From GCA-2720975 sp964467985 (GTDB lineage Bacteria; Planctomycetota; UBA1135; GCA-002686595), in assembly GCA_964467985.1 (NCBI GenBank), contig CAYXTP010000001.1, positions 310,001-374,000 on the forward strand: a stretch of 64,000 bases of DNA, written 5' to 3'. A program made the position numbers and the translations under genes. This document shows, in pieces, positions 1 through 7,383 of the stretch (within the stretch, counting starts at the first letter, position 1; every line of letters starts with the position of its first letter). The notes below the pieces were generated by a model that was not told where the DNA came from, did no database searches, and saw only the letters and a program-made list of their open reading frames with translations.

Positions 1-2
1 GA

Positions 3-1277
3 CACGCCATCGACGTGACCCGCGGACGCTACGACGACCCGGAGGACGAGGGAGAGGTCAGCCACTTCCAGGCCCTTACTGCAGCCCTCTCGGCCACCGT
101 TGGCTTGGGAAACATCGCCGGTGTGGCAATTGCCATCAGCATTGGTGGCCCGGGCGCAACGTTCTGGATGATCCTGGCCGGGCTCCTCGGCATGGCCTCC
201 AAGTTCGTGGAGTGCACCTTGGGTCAGCTTTACCGAGAAGTTCGTAGTGACGGTTCGGTCATGGGCGGCGCCATGTGCTACCTCTCTACGGGCTTGAAAG
301 AAAAAGGCATGGGGGGCCTGGGAAAGGTCCTGGCAGTGATTTTTGCCGTCCTCTGCATGGGCGGCTCGTTTGCCGGCGGAAACAGCTTCCAAGTCAATCA
401 GTCCCTCGGTGCCATCAAAGAGGCCATCCCGGGTCTGGTCGGGTACGAGTGGATCTACGGCTTGATCATGACCGCCATGGTGGCGGTGGTCATTGTCGGC
501 GGCATCAAGCGCATCGCTGCAACGGCGGAGAAGGTTGTGCCCTTGATGTGTGGGGTCTACGTCGCCGCCTGCCTGATCGTCCTGCTCATAAAAGCAGGCG
601 AGATCCCCGCAGCCTTCGGCACCATCATCTCCGAAGCACTGAGCCCCGAGGCCGGATTCGGCGCGCTGATCGGCGTGCTCGTGGTTGGTTTCAAGCGAGC
701 AGCCTTCTCCAATGAGGCGGGTGTCGGATCAGCGGCGATCGCCCACGCCGCAGCCAAGACCAAGTACCCCATCCGCGAAGGCGTTGTCGCCTCACTGGGG
801 CCGTTCATCGACACCGTCGTGATCTGCACCATGACTGCCCTCGTGATCGTGATCACTGGACACTACCAGGGCGGTGAGCAAGAGGTCGCCGCGGCATCCT
901 ATGCGGCCAATGGCGCAGGACTGACCTCCGCAGCCATGCAGGGTGCGATCGGCGACTGGTTCAAGTACGTACTCGCCATCGCCGTGATGTTCTTCGCCTA
1001 CTCGACCATGATCTCGTGGTCCTACTACGGCGAACGCTGCTGGGTTTGGCTCTTTGGCGATGCGTCTTCGATGATCTACAAGATAATCTTCCTGGTCTTC
1101 GTCTTCTTGGGCTCGGTTGTTTCTGCCACAAGCGTCTTGGAGTTTGGTGACCTGATGATTCTCGGCATGGCCTTCCCCAACGTGCTGGGTGTGGTCATTC
1201 TCTCGGGCAAGGTGCGCGGGTTGATGAACACCTACCTCGACGGCCTCAGGGCCGGGGAATACAAGATCTACAAGTAG
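3..1277 (+). CDS. Alanine/glycine:cation symporter (AGCS family), 5' end cut by window edge
   Basis: Inner-membrane transporter that takes up alanine or glycine with sodium or a proton. The frame is open to the window edge (…HAIDVTRGRYDDP at the start), so the true start and first membrane segments lie outside; the GTG at 15 is not a start. Family hallmarks are visible: FQALTAALSATVGLGNIAGV near the beginning, the conserved AFSNEAGVGSAAIAHAAA block around residue 230 and several hydrophobic helices after it. It stops at TAG 1275-1277 and runs tail-to-tail into the next, minus-strand gene. Family assignment is firm; the exact substrate is inferred from the family. Confidence 0.93.
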   Translation, partial: HAIDVTRGRYDDPEDEGEVSHFQALTAALSATVGLGNIAGVAIAISIGGPGATFWMILAGLLGMASKFVECTLGQLYREVRSDGSVMGGAMCYLSTGLKEKGMGGLGKVLAVIFAVLCMGGSFAGGNSFQVNQSLGAIKEAIPGLVGYEWIYGLIMTAMVAVVIVGGIKRIAATAEKVVPLMCGVYVAACLIVLLIKAGEIPAAFGTIISEALSPEAGFGALIGVLVVGFKRAAFSNEAGVGSAAIAHAAAKTKYPIREGVVASLGPFIDTVVICTMTALVIVITGHYQGGEQEVAAASYAANGAGLTSAAMQGAIGDWFKYVLAIAVMFFAYSTMISWSYYGERCWVWLFGDASSMIYKIIFLVFVFLGSVVSATSVLEFGDLMILGMAFPNVLGVVILSGKVRGLMNTYLDGLRAGEYKIYK

Positions 1278-1301
1278 CCTTCGGGCTTGGTCTGCCGGGC
1301 A

Positions 1302-2183
1302 TCAGCCAAACGCCGTTGCCGTCGATCGGCGTCTGGTGGGGATGCCTCCTGCAACAGTCCCTGAGAATAGGAACGCTCCCTCAATACGCCATCCCGGTCG
1401 CGGGGCAGGATGGCCCTGTTCTTCCAACTGCCAAGGGTTGACGAACAAGAGGAGAGGACGCCCCGGCGCATCGGCCACGAGCAGGTCCACAGGTCGACCG
1501 CTGATGGGATTCTTCAGGTGCTGAATCGAACGCACCCGCAGCGAGACTTCCGAACACCCACCGGGGGCCTCGGGGGCTCCTAGGGGAGCCACTGCAGCCC
1601 CGCGGCGACTGCTGAGAATCCCTTCATCCCGCACCCCGTCATTGGGCCCCACATAGTCAATGTGCAGGGCAAATCCAGCGATACTGACCGCCAAGACATG
1701 GTTCATTGGCAAGCGCTTGGGCAGTCGCTGCGCATCGATGAGCCAGGTGGCAAGCAGGTAGGCCCCGGGTTCGCCCGGCACCTGCTGGTGGCCGGGTTCA
1801 GCGGGCGTGGGCGGGCAGGCCCAACCGGTGAGCAGAGCATCAAAGGGGGAGTCGGGGACGTGCTCCAGCGATTGAGTTGCGACCCGTAGGCGGTGCGGCG
1901 AACGGTAGTGGGGCAGCAGGGTCCAGAAGTCCTTGCCCGCCTCCCGATCGAGGCGCACCTCAAGACCCGCACCGAGCGCCAGGGTGCGGTGCTCGAGCGG
2001 GTCCCCGCGCCAGGGAGCGGGCTCTCCATCCCTGCGCACCCTATCTACCAGATCCTCATGATCCAGATCCGGCGGGAAGCCGATGCATTCGAGAAGAAAG
2101 TCCATGGGAGCGGGGCGAGGGAGGTCCGTGCGCAGGATAGGCTTTTTGGCGTTCGCTCGGGGGAGCGCGTCCCGCCTGTCCAT
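1302..2183 (-). CDS. Hypothetical protein of unknown function, 293 aa
   Basis: I do not recognise a family. The ATG at 2183 gives 293 residues and leaves 16 bases to the divergent peroxidase start at 2200. A later ATG at 2105 (MDFLLECIGFPPD…) gives 267 residues and looks like a more natural N-terminus, because the first 26 residues are basic and low in structure. No signal peptide, membrane segment or known catalytic motif is visible. The protein is rich in Pro, Gly and Leu, with a few hydrophobic beta-like stretches (LLLFVNPW, HVLAVSIAGFALHI). It is the longest open frame here and no better frame competes on the other strand, so it is probably a real lineage-specific gene. Confidence 0.6.
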   Translation of the reverse strand: MDRRDALPRANAKKPILRTDLPRPAPMDFLLECIGFPPDLDHEDLVDRVRRDGEPAPWRGDPLEHRTLALGAGLEVRLDREAGKDFWTLLPHYRSPHRLRVATQSLEHVPDSPFDALLTGWACPPTPAEPGHQQVPGEPGAYLLATWLIDAQRLPKRLPMNHVLAVSIAGFALHIDYVGPNDGVRDEGILSSRRGAAVAPLGAPEAPGGCSEVSLRVRSIQHLKNPISGRPVDLLVADAPGRPLLLFVNPWQLEEQGHPAPRPGWRIEGAFLFSGTVAGGIPTRRRSTATAFG

Positions 2184-2199
2184 GGGCTACCATCTCTCC

Positions 2200-2781
2200 A
2201 TGTCCTGGATTCGAACTGTTTCTTTGGCTGAGGCCACAGGTCGCCTAAAGAGTTCTTACGACGCCGCAGTCAAGCGCGCGGGAGCTGTGGCGGGCATCGT
2301 GCGCGCCATGAGTCTCGCCCCACCCGTGCTCGACGCTTCCATGGGGTTGTACCAGCGCATCATGTTCGCCCCACGGGGTTTGAGTCGTGTGCAGCGCGAA
2401 CTGCTTGCTACGGTTGTCAGCCGAGTCAACCACTGCCACTACTGAATGCACTCCCACGCCGAGGATCTCCGTGCTGAGCTCCTCCAAACCAAGGTGGAAC
2501 CAGATGTTGCGCAGGGTTTGGTGCAGGCCGTACTCAATGACTGGCGGGCAGCGGAGCTCAGAGCTGAAGATCAGGCCCTATGCGTCTTCGCTGAGAAGCT
2601 GACCAAGGACCCGGGCCGCATGGCGGAGCAAGACGTGCAGGTATTGCGTTCGATCGGATTCGACGACGAGGCCGTTCACGATGCCGTACAGGTCATCAGC
2701 TACTTCAATTACATCAATCGAGTGGCGGATGCGGCCCACGTGGATCTGGATCCGGGCATGCCGCCCTACCCCGGGGCCTAG
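2200..2781 (+). CDS. AhpD-like peroxidase, probable selenoprotein (TGA at 2443-2445 read as Sec82)
   Basis: Carboxymuconolactone decarboxylase / AhpD-fold peroxidase-related enzyme. Read through the TGA, the frame gives 193 residues, the usual family length. The N-terminal half has SWIRTVSLAEATGRL and ends NHCHY; the second half resumes in the same frame with MHSHAEDLRAELL and ends with the family's YFNYINRVADAAHVDLDP. In ordinary members this site reads CHYC followed by a His-rich stretch, and the second Cys is the peroxidatic residue of AhpD. Here that Cys is exactly replaced by TGA, giving a Cys79-x-x-Sec82 pair. A SECIS-like hairpin follows at 2461-2484. The start is ATG 2200, which matches the family N-terminus; ATG 2083 or 2182 would add unrelated residues. 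There is no Shine-Dalgarno. The end overlaps the next gene tail-to-tail by 4 bases. The alternatives are a nonsense mutation or a sequencing error, but both halves are intact and in frame. Confidence 0.82.
2461..2484 (+). promoter_or_regulatory. Candidate bacterial SECIS hairpin downstream of the in-frame TGA
   Basis: GAGGA (2461-2465) pairs with TCCTC (2480-2484). A T·C mismatch (2466/2479) follows, then CTC (2467-2469) pairs with GAG (2476-2478), closing a six-base loop CGTGCT (2470-2475). The loop carries a G at its second position followed by T, 26 bases after the TGA. An unpaired U lies three base pairs below the loop. This matches the layout of known bacterial SECIS elements: a hairpin just after UGA with a loop GU and a bulged U. 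The folding was done by eye only. Confidence 0.65.
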
Positions 2782-5258
2782 TTGTCTTCGCGGACCGTTC
2801 GCCAACCATCCACTTGAAGGTCGACGCTCGTGATCTTGCCGGAAGGCCAGCGCACCTTTGCTTGGATCTGGTCGGCAACCTCTCCCAGCCCAAAGTGCAG
2901 CTCGGCCGGATTGCCGGCCAAGTAGCTCGTGCCAGCTCGCAAGCTCTGGCGCCAACTGCGAGACCCGCTGACGAGGGTGACTTCGGCACCAATCGCGGGC
3001 GAATCGTTGGGGCCGTGCAGCAAACGTAACCCTAACCAGCGGCCCGCGCGCGGCGTGTCGTTGCGCAGGACCTGCAGCGCGGAGTTGTTGGCGGTCACCA
3101 CCAGATCCACGTCCCCGTCGCGGTCAAAGTCGCATCCCGCAGCGGCTCGCGATGGAAGCGCCCGTTGCAGGGCACCGCCCGCTTCTGAACTGACATCTGT
3201 GAAACGGCCCGTTCCGTCGTTGGTCAGCAGGTGATTGGGTTGCCCCACGCAGATGCCAGTGCCTTCGTAGTCGGGGCTCGTATAACCGTTGGCCACGAAG
3301 AGGTCCAAGTCGCCATCGCACTCCAAATCAAACAGCAGTGCGCCCCAGGAGGTGTAGCCGATGCTGTCACCTAATCCGGCAGCCACCGTGCCGTCATGGA
3401 AATTGGAGCGCCGATGCTTCGTTTCGTAGGGGGAGTAGAGGCTTGAGAGGTAGAGGGCGTTGGCTTCCAGTTGCCAATTCGTCAGGAACAGGTCTTCGTC
3501 CAAGTCTCCGTCCACGTCTCCGATCGCGAGCCCCATGCCACCGCGTGGGTCGTCCACACCCGTCGAATAGGAGATGTCTTGGAACGTGCCGTCTCCTTCA
3601 TTGCGAAAGAGCACGTTGAAGCTCACATCGTTAGCCACATACAGGTCTTGGTCCGTGTCGCGATCGAAGTCCCAGAACACGGCTTGCATGCCGCGGCCCT
3701 GAGAGTCCGCCAGACCCAAGGCTGCTGTGGCGTCTTCGAAGACAAGTGAACCCTCATTGCGCAAGAAGAGATTGTCCGCCGCCGGGAAGGCGAAGGGCAG
3801 CATGGGCAGTGGATCCTCCCGCTGGTAGGACGGCAAATCGGGGCCGTGCTCCATCAGGTCGAGATCAAAATCCAGGTAGCGGGTCACGTACAAATCCAGG
3901 TCCCCATCGCCGTCGTAGTCGGCGGCGGCAATTCCAGCGCTCCAGGCGTCGGCCATGGAGCCTGCCGGCAGGGGCACGGGGACGAATTGGCCCGTGCCAT
4001 CACCTGCGAGCAGGACATCGGGTCCGCGATTGGCCACGTACAGGTCGAGGTCACCGTCCCCATCAGCGTCGAAGAACAGGGCACCCATGCCCGCTCCAAA
4101 TGCCTGGGCGCCGGAGCTTTCGGTGATGTCCTCGAAGTGCTCTCCCCGCACGTTGCGGAACAAGCGGTTGGGCAGGGTGTTGGATCCCCTTCGCCCGGAT
4201 CCCTGAACCACATACAAGTCAACCCACCCGTCACCATCCACATCTCCCCAAGCCACACCCGGGCCCATCGTAGGTGCGATCGTGAGTTGCTCGGCGGGTC
4301 CTTCCATGTGGACGTGGGCAAGGCCCAAGTCCGCACTGACATCGGGTAGCCAGCCCTTGGATGGGGTGGAGTTCGGCTGCGACGCAGGCCGCGCTCCAGG
4401 ACCCAGACATTCGAATTCCACCAACAAGGTCCAGGTGTGACCTGGTTGGGCACGATCGGGCGGTGTGAACCACAGGTCCAGGCTTTCCTCAGCCGCAATG
4501 GTCGAGGCCCACGGATCGTTTGCACGCCCGGATTGGGTTTGCGCGCCTGTGCCTCGTTCCCACGCGCGCATGGAAAGGAGCACGCCGGGATTCTTGGGGA
4601 CTGGTTCGGAGAGCGCGAAGAATGCTTGGTCCAGGTGTGCTTGACCTAAGTCGATGTGCATCTCTTGCCCTGGGGGGGCCTCGAGCACCAAGGCCTCACG
4701 TCGTCCCCTAGGCAGCGTGTGCAACGCGTCGTTGACCGCGAGTGTGTAGGGCGGGCCCCGACCGTCGCCGGCGATCAAGACCAAACTGTGCGGCTGGGAG
4801 CCCCAAGCCGGGGGCACCAAGGTCAACGACCGGCTGCCCAACCGCAGGTCGTCCTGGCGGGCGAGCCAGGCCAGGTCGCTCTGACCCGGCCGCGTCTGCA
4901 ACGGAAGTCGAACGCTCCCCAGCGCCATGGGGCCTTGGCTCGTGGACAGGACCTGCTGCTCAACCGGGTGTTGGACGGCTCTCACGGTCCAGTGGAGGAC
5001 TTGGCATCCCGTGGTGCCGCCCGTCAGTCGCAGGCCGAGGCCCCTGCGGGACCGCCGCGCCCGCACCACCCCCTCCGAGCGGCTCACGAGGGGGGCCACA
5101 AGCGTCTGCTGGCCTTCCCTGAGGGGTGCCAGGAGATGGGCACCGGTGTCGCTCAACACCCACAGGCCGCCCTGGACGTCCTCCGCCGGGCTTGAGCCTT
5201 TGGGCCCACAGGCCAGTCCCATTGGCAGCGCTAGCAGAACGACGAGGAGGATGCGCAT
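2778..5258 (-). CDS. FG-GAP/VCBS repeat lipoprotein with C-terminal ASPIC/UnbV domain (CRTAC1-like)
   Basis: Secreted or surface-anchored beta-propeller protein of 826 residues. The start is placed at ATG 5258, where MRILLVVLLALPMGLACG is a lipoprotein signal with lipobox LAC; the frame extends to 5312 but that adds a non-signal leader. After a divergent N-terminal 300 residues come about seven calcium-binding FG-GAP repeats, each with a D-x-D-x-D core (for example DVDGDGWVDLYV, DADGDGDLDLYV, DYDGDGDLDLYV, DFDRDGDVDLVV). The tail from about residue 745 (GRWLGLRLL…GAEVTL…AGTSYLAG…LHFGLG…VRWPSGK) is the ASPIC/UnbV domain. Such proteins are greatly expanded in Planctomycetota; their roles are mostly adhesion or carbohydrate binding. 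No specific ligand can be inferred. Confidence 0.9.
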   Translation of the reverse strand: MRILLVVLLALPMGLACGPKGSSPAEDVQGGLWVLSDTGAHLLAPLREGQQTLVAPLVSRSEGVVRARRSRRGLGLRLTGGTTGCQVLHWTVRAVQHPVEQQVLSTSQGPMALGSVRLPLQTRPGQSDLAWLARQDDLRLGSRSLTLVPPAWGSQPHSLVLIAGDGRGPPYTLAVNDALHTLPRGRREALVLEAPPGQEMHIDLGQAHLDQAFFALSEPVPKNPGVLLSMRAWERGTGAQTQSGRANDPWASTIAAEESLDLWFTPPDRAQPGHTWTLLVEFECLGPGARPASQPNSTPSKGWLPDVSADLGLAHVHMEGPAEQLTIAPTMGPGVAWGDVDGDGWVDLYVVQGSGRRGSNTLPNRLFRNVRGEHFEDITESSGAQAFGAGMGALFFDADGDGDLDLYVANRGPDVLLAGDGTGQFVPVPLPAGSMADAWSAGIAAADYDGDGDLDLYVTRYLDFDLDLMEHGPDLPSYQREDPLPMLPFAFPAADNLFLRNEGSLVFEDATAALGLADSQGRGMQAVFWDFDRDTDQDLYVANDVSFNVLFRNEGDGTFQDISYSTGVDDPRGGMGLAIGDVDGDLDEDLFLTNWQLEANALYLSSLYSPYETKHRRSNFHDGTVAAGLGDSIGYTSWGALLFDLECDGDLDLFVANGYTSPDYEGTGICVGQPNHLLTNDGTGRFTDVSSEAGGALQRALPSRAAAGCDFDRDGDVDLVVTANNSALQVLRNDTPRAGRWLGLRLLHGPNDSPAIGAEVTLVSGSRSWRQSLRAGTSYLAGNPAELHFGLGEVADQIQAKVRWPSGKITSVDLQVDGWRTVREDN

Positions 5259-5317
5259 GCTTGAAAGGAGGAAGGTGGATTCGGATCGGTCAGCACCCAA
5301 CCTGTCGGCCAACGCAC

Positions 5318-5345
5318 TGCGCCCCGCCTTGTCCAGCGGGGCGCG
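5318..5345 (-). terminator. Strong GC hairpin after the 95-aa gene, possible terminator without U-tract
   Basis: GCGCCCCGC (5319-5327) and GCGGGGCGC (5336-5344) form a perfect 9-bp stem with an 8-base loop, extended by one T·G pair. It lies about 100 bases downstream of the small gene ending at 5444 and just upstream of the FG-GAP gene on the same strand. There is no run of T on either side, so it may be a transcription pause or an mRNA end rather than a classic intrinsic terminator. Confidence 0.4.
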
Positions 5346-5443
5346 TGTTCAGGTAACTGCATCGAGTTCGCCATCCGTCTCGTTCCCGCAGGGAAGACAA
5401 CGACGACACACCGACATCCGACTCGTTGCAGGCTCCGCCTAAC

Positions 5444-5731
5444 TCAGAACTTAAGGCCGCGGATGTTCTTGACGTCGAAGTTGATGGACTGCTCTCGCAC
5501 TGGATCGATGACCCGGCCCGTGCCCTTGAAGGGATTGAAGATCAAGGCTCCAGTCACCATGCGACCGTCCTTGAATGTAATCGTCGCCGTGTCGGCTGTC
5601 TGGGCGGCGAGCAGGGCGTCGTAGATTTTCTCCGGAGCCATCTGTCGAGTTTCTTTTTGCGGTCTCTTGGACGCTTTCTGCTGCGACTTCGCTTGGGTCT
5701 TCGCCTGTTGGGTCTGGTTGGTCATTGACAT
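5444..5731 (-). CDS. Small conserved-looking protein, 93-95 aa, Gln/Lys-rich N-terminus and small beta-barrel-like C-terminus
   Basis: The first 30 residues are Gln, Lys and Thr rich and probably disordered. The last 45 (TFKDGRMVTGALIFNPFKG…INFDVKNIRGLKF) alternate hydrophobic and polar residues as in small beta-barrel domains of the DUF6982 or Sm-like kind; the DGR…GxL…F layout is the visible hint. Two starts are possible: ATG 5731, or ATG 5725 two codons later. The latter forms a 4-base ATGA overlap with the upstream NUDIX stop, so translational coupling favours 5725. It is encoded in one transcript with the NUDIX gene. The function is unknown. Confidence 0.7.
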   Translation of the reverse strand: MSMTNQTQQAKTQAKSQQKASKRPQKETRQMAPEKIYDALLAAQTADTATITFKDGRMVTGALIFNPFKGTGRVIDPVREQSINFDVKNIRGLKF

Positions 5732-6477
5732 GCGGTGAGAACCTCGCCTTCTGAGTTGTGGCCTGCGGGGCCGGGGAAATTGGCAGGGATGGAGACTAGA
5801 TGGTCTAGGTGTGCGAGCAGCAGGCTAGACCATGTTTCGAAGTTGGCTCCGGTTGCGGCGAGCCGGTTCAGCTCAGCGACCGAGACGAAACTTCCTTCGA
5901 GTTGGTCCACTTCACGGATCGCAACGGGTCCATCGACCGCGATCACTTGGACCAAACCGACGTGAACGGCTCCGACCGGGTTGGAGTCGTCGTTGAGTAG
6001 CCCCACGCGATGAACCACGAAGGTCCCTTCGATGGAGAGCTCTTCTTCGGCCACCTCGCGCTGGGTGGCGGCCGCAATCGGGTCCGCAGGGGAGTCGCTG
6101 GGATCCGTGACTTGCATGTCGACTGGGTTGACGTGCCCTCCGACGCCAATGGAGAGCTTGTCGTGCAGGCGTGCCTCCCCACCCGCCCTTGTTCTTCGTA
6201 GGCAGAGCACCTCGCAGGCCCCGTCAGAGCCCTGGCGCACCACGATGGAGTAGGGAATGACCTGCTTTAGCTCAGGTGTGCGCTCGGCGTACTCGCGCTC
6301 AACGAAGAAACCGTGTTCCTGGACACAACGGGCGAAGGAATCAGCAGTGGTTCCTGTCGCTTGACCCTTGCCGTCGTTTTGGCTGCCGTCGTCCTGATCC
6401 GACTCGAAGACCTGAATCCCGTGTGGGTAGCTCTCCGGGAAGAGTTTGGGTCGAGGGATGACGAAGACGAATTCCAT
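5722..6477 (-). CDS. NUDIX hydrolase-like protein, 251 aa
   Basis: Probable hydrolase of a nucleoside diphosphate-linked substrate. The NUDIX box is visible in the middle: GVGGHV, then after a longer-than-usual insert AATQREVAEEELSI, which supplies the REVAEEE catalytic helix that binds divalent metal. Around it are the expected strands (YSIVVRQ, EVLCLRRT, GLLNDDSNPVGAVHVGLVQVIAV). The N-terminal 60 residues (MEFVFVIPRPKLFPESYPHG…) are an added region present in a group of uncharacterised NUDIX proteins that also act on phosphoesters. The spacing between GGHV and REV is wider than the textbook 23-residue box, so the substrate cannot be guessed. It is coupled to the small downstream gene by an ATGA overlap. 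Confidence 0.8.
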   Translation of the reverse strand: MEFVFVIPRPKLFPESYPHGIQVFESDQDDGSQNDGKGQATGTTADSFARCVQEHGFFVEREYAERTPELKQVIPYSIVVRQGSDGACEVLCLRRTRAGGEARLHDKLSIGVGGHVNPVDMQVTDPSDSPADPIAAATQREVAEEELSIEGTFVVHRVGLLNDDSNPVGAVHVGLVQVIAVDGPVAIREVDQLEGSFVSVAELNRLAATGANFETWSSLLLAHLDHLVSIPANFPGPAGHNSEGEVLTACQ

Positions 6478-6876
6478 GGAGAGGCAGCGCTAAGTTGCGG
6501 TGAGCTACCGGTGCAGGTTGCTCGATGCTCGGACGCACGCGCATCGCGTTTCCTGCGGAGGGTTGGACTCGCACTGTCCCGCGCCCGCTGGGCTCTGACT
6601 TCTGGGAAGACGACGAATCCGATGAAGGGAGAAGGATCAACCCGGGCAAGCCGGAAAGCGCGCGGACAACTCACGTCCGCGTCACGAGGAGACACCGTAA
6701 GCGAAGCTTCCCGATTCGTCAACACGTTGAATGTTCACGGACTTGTCATGACAACTCACACTTGATCGCGCGCTTTTCAACAAGTTGTTTCGGGCAACAC
6801 GCTCTGCCCGATGTGCGCCCAAGAAGTTGCGAACGCTACAAGCGCCGTCGTCAAAGGAGAACCGGGCACTTGAGGT
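6478..6876. other. 399-base intergenic region between the NUDIX gene and rnpB, with a perfect palindrome at 6743-6754
   Basis: No convincing gene is seen here on either strand; the open frames are short and unlike proteins. It must hold the 5' region of the minus-strand NUDIX gene. A perfect 12-bp palindrome TTGTCATGACAA lies at 6743-6754. On the minus strand TTGACG is followed after 17 bases by TACGGT (between about 6697 and 6725), a weak sigma-70-like promoter for the NUDIX gene, just downstream of the palindrome. The palindrome has the T-x-GT…AC-x-A shape used by GntR/FadR-type repressors, so it may be an operator. Confidence 0.4.
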
Positions 6877-7290
6877 GGAAGTGAGAGGTCCGATAAGCCG
6901 GGTTCTGTTCCTCCCCAAAGGGGAGGCGACGGCCATTTCTCTGGGACCGGAGTCGCCTCCGGCCTCGAACGACCTACCCGGAAGGTATGAGCGCGGGTCA
7001 TCGCTCGTTGACCTTCCCTATTTGATCTTTCTCCGGGTGGGGTTTACCTTGCCAGCCCTGTCACCAGGAACCGCGGTGCGCTCTTACCGCACCCTTTCAG
7101 CCTTGCCGCCCGCACCGAAGCGCGGGGTTGGCGGTCTACTCTCTGTTGCACTTTCCCTAGCCTCGCGGCCGGTTGCCGTTAGCAACCACCCTGACCCGAG
7201 GAGCCCGGACTTTCCTCCCTTCCGTGCCGCCCGGCTCGGTTGCCCGCGCCTTGCAGGGTGGAAGAGCGACCGTCTGGACCTCTCACTTCC
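6877..7290 (-). ncRNA. rnpB: RNase P RNA (catalytic M1 RNA), bacterial type A
   Basis: Catalytic RNA of RNase P, which trims the 5' leaders of precursor tRNAs. Read on the minus strand, the 5' and 3' ends form a perfect 15-bp P1 helix (7276-7290 with 6877-6891). After P1 comes the conserved GGAGGAAAGTCCGGGCTCC block. Near the 3' end are AGAGAAATGGCCGTCG and ACAGAACCCGGCTTATCGG, the universally conserved core of bacterial RNase P RNA. The GAAAGGGTGCGGTAAGAGCG region in the middle is the specificity-domain hallmark. The length of 414 nt fits type A. Ends are placed at the P1 helix; processed ends could differ by a few bases. Confidence 0.97.
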
Positions 7291-7296
7291 GCGCGG

Positions 7297-7302
7297 ATTG
7301 TA
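7297..7302 (-). promoter_or_regulatory. -10 box of the rnpB promoter
   Basis: On the minus strand TACAAT sits six bases before the 5' end of RNase P RNA at 7290, which is the right spacing for a sigma-70 -10 box. I see no good -35 hexamer 16-18 bases further up. Confidence 0.6.
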
Positions 7303-7383
7303 GCCCGCTGCTTCGACCCGGGGCTACCCGAATTGGGGTCCCGGAAGAAGGCGTCCCGATCGGTTCGCCGGGCCGGTGGTAGG

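Noticed and set aside
2446..2781. A separate gene starting at ATG 2446 right after the TGA
   Set aside because: It would lack the first half of a peroxidase fold, has no ribosome site and begins in the middle of the catalytic motif. One protein read through TGA explains both halves.
6267..6725. Minus-strand frame in the NUDIX-rnpB spacer
   Set aside because: It overlaps the start of the NUDIX gene in another frame and is Ser/Arg/Pro-rich without motif.
7240..7383. N-terminal extension of the VWA protein to the first in-frame ATG
   Set aside because: It runs through the 5' part of rnpB and its promoter, and the signal peptide starts at 7384 or 7396.
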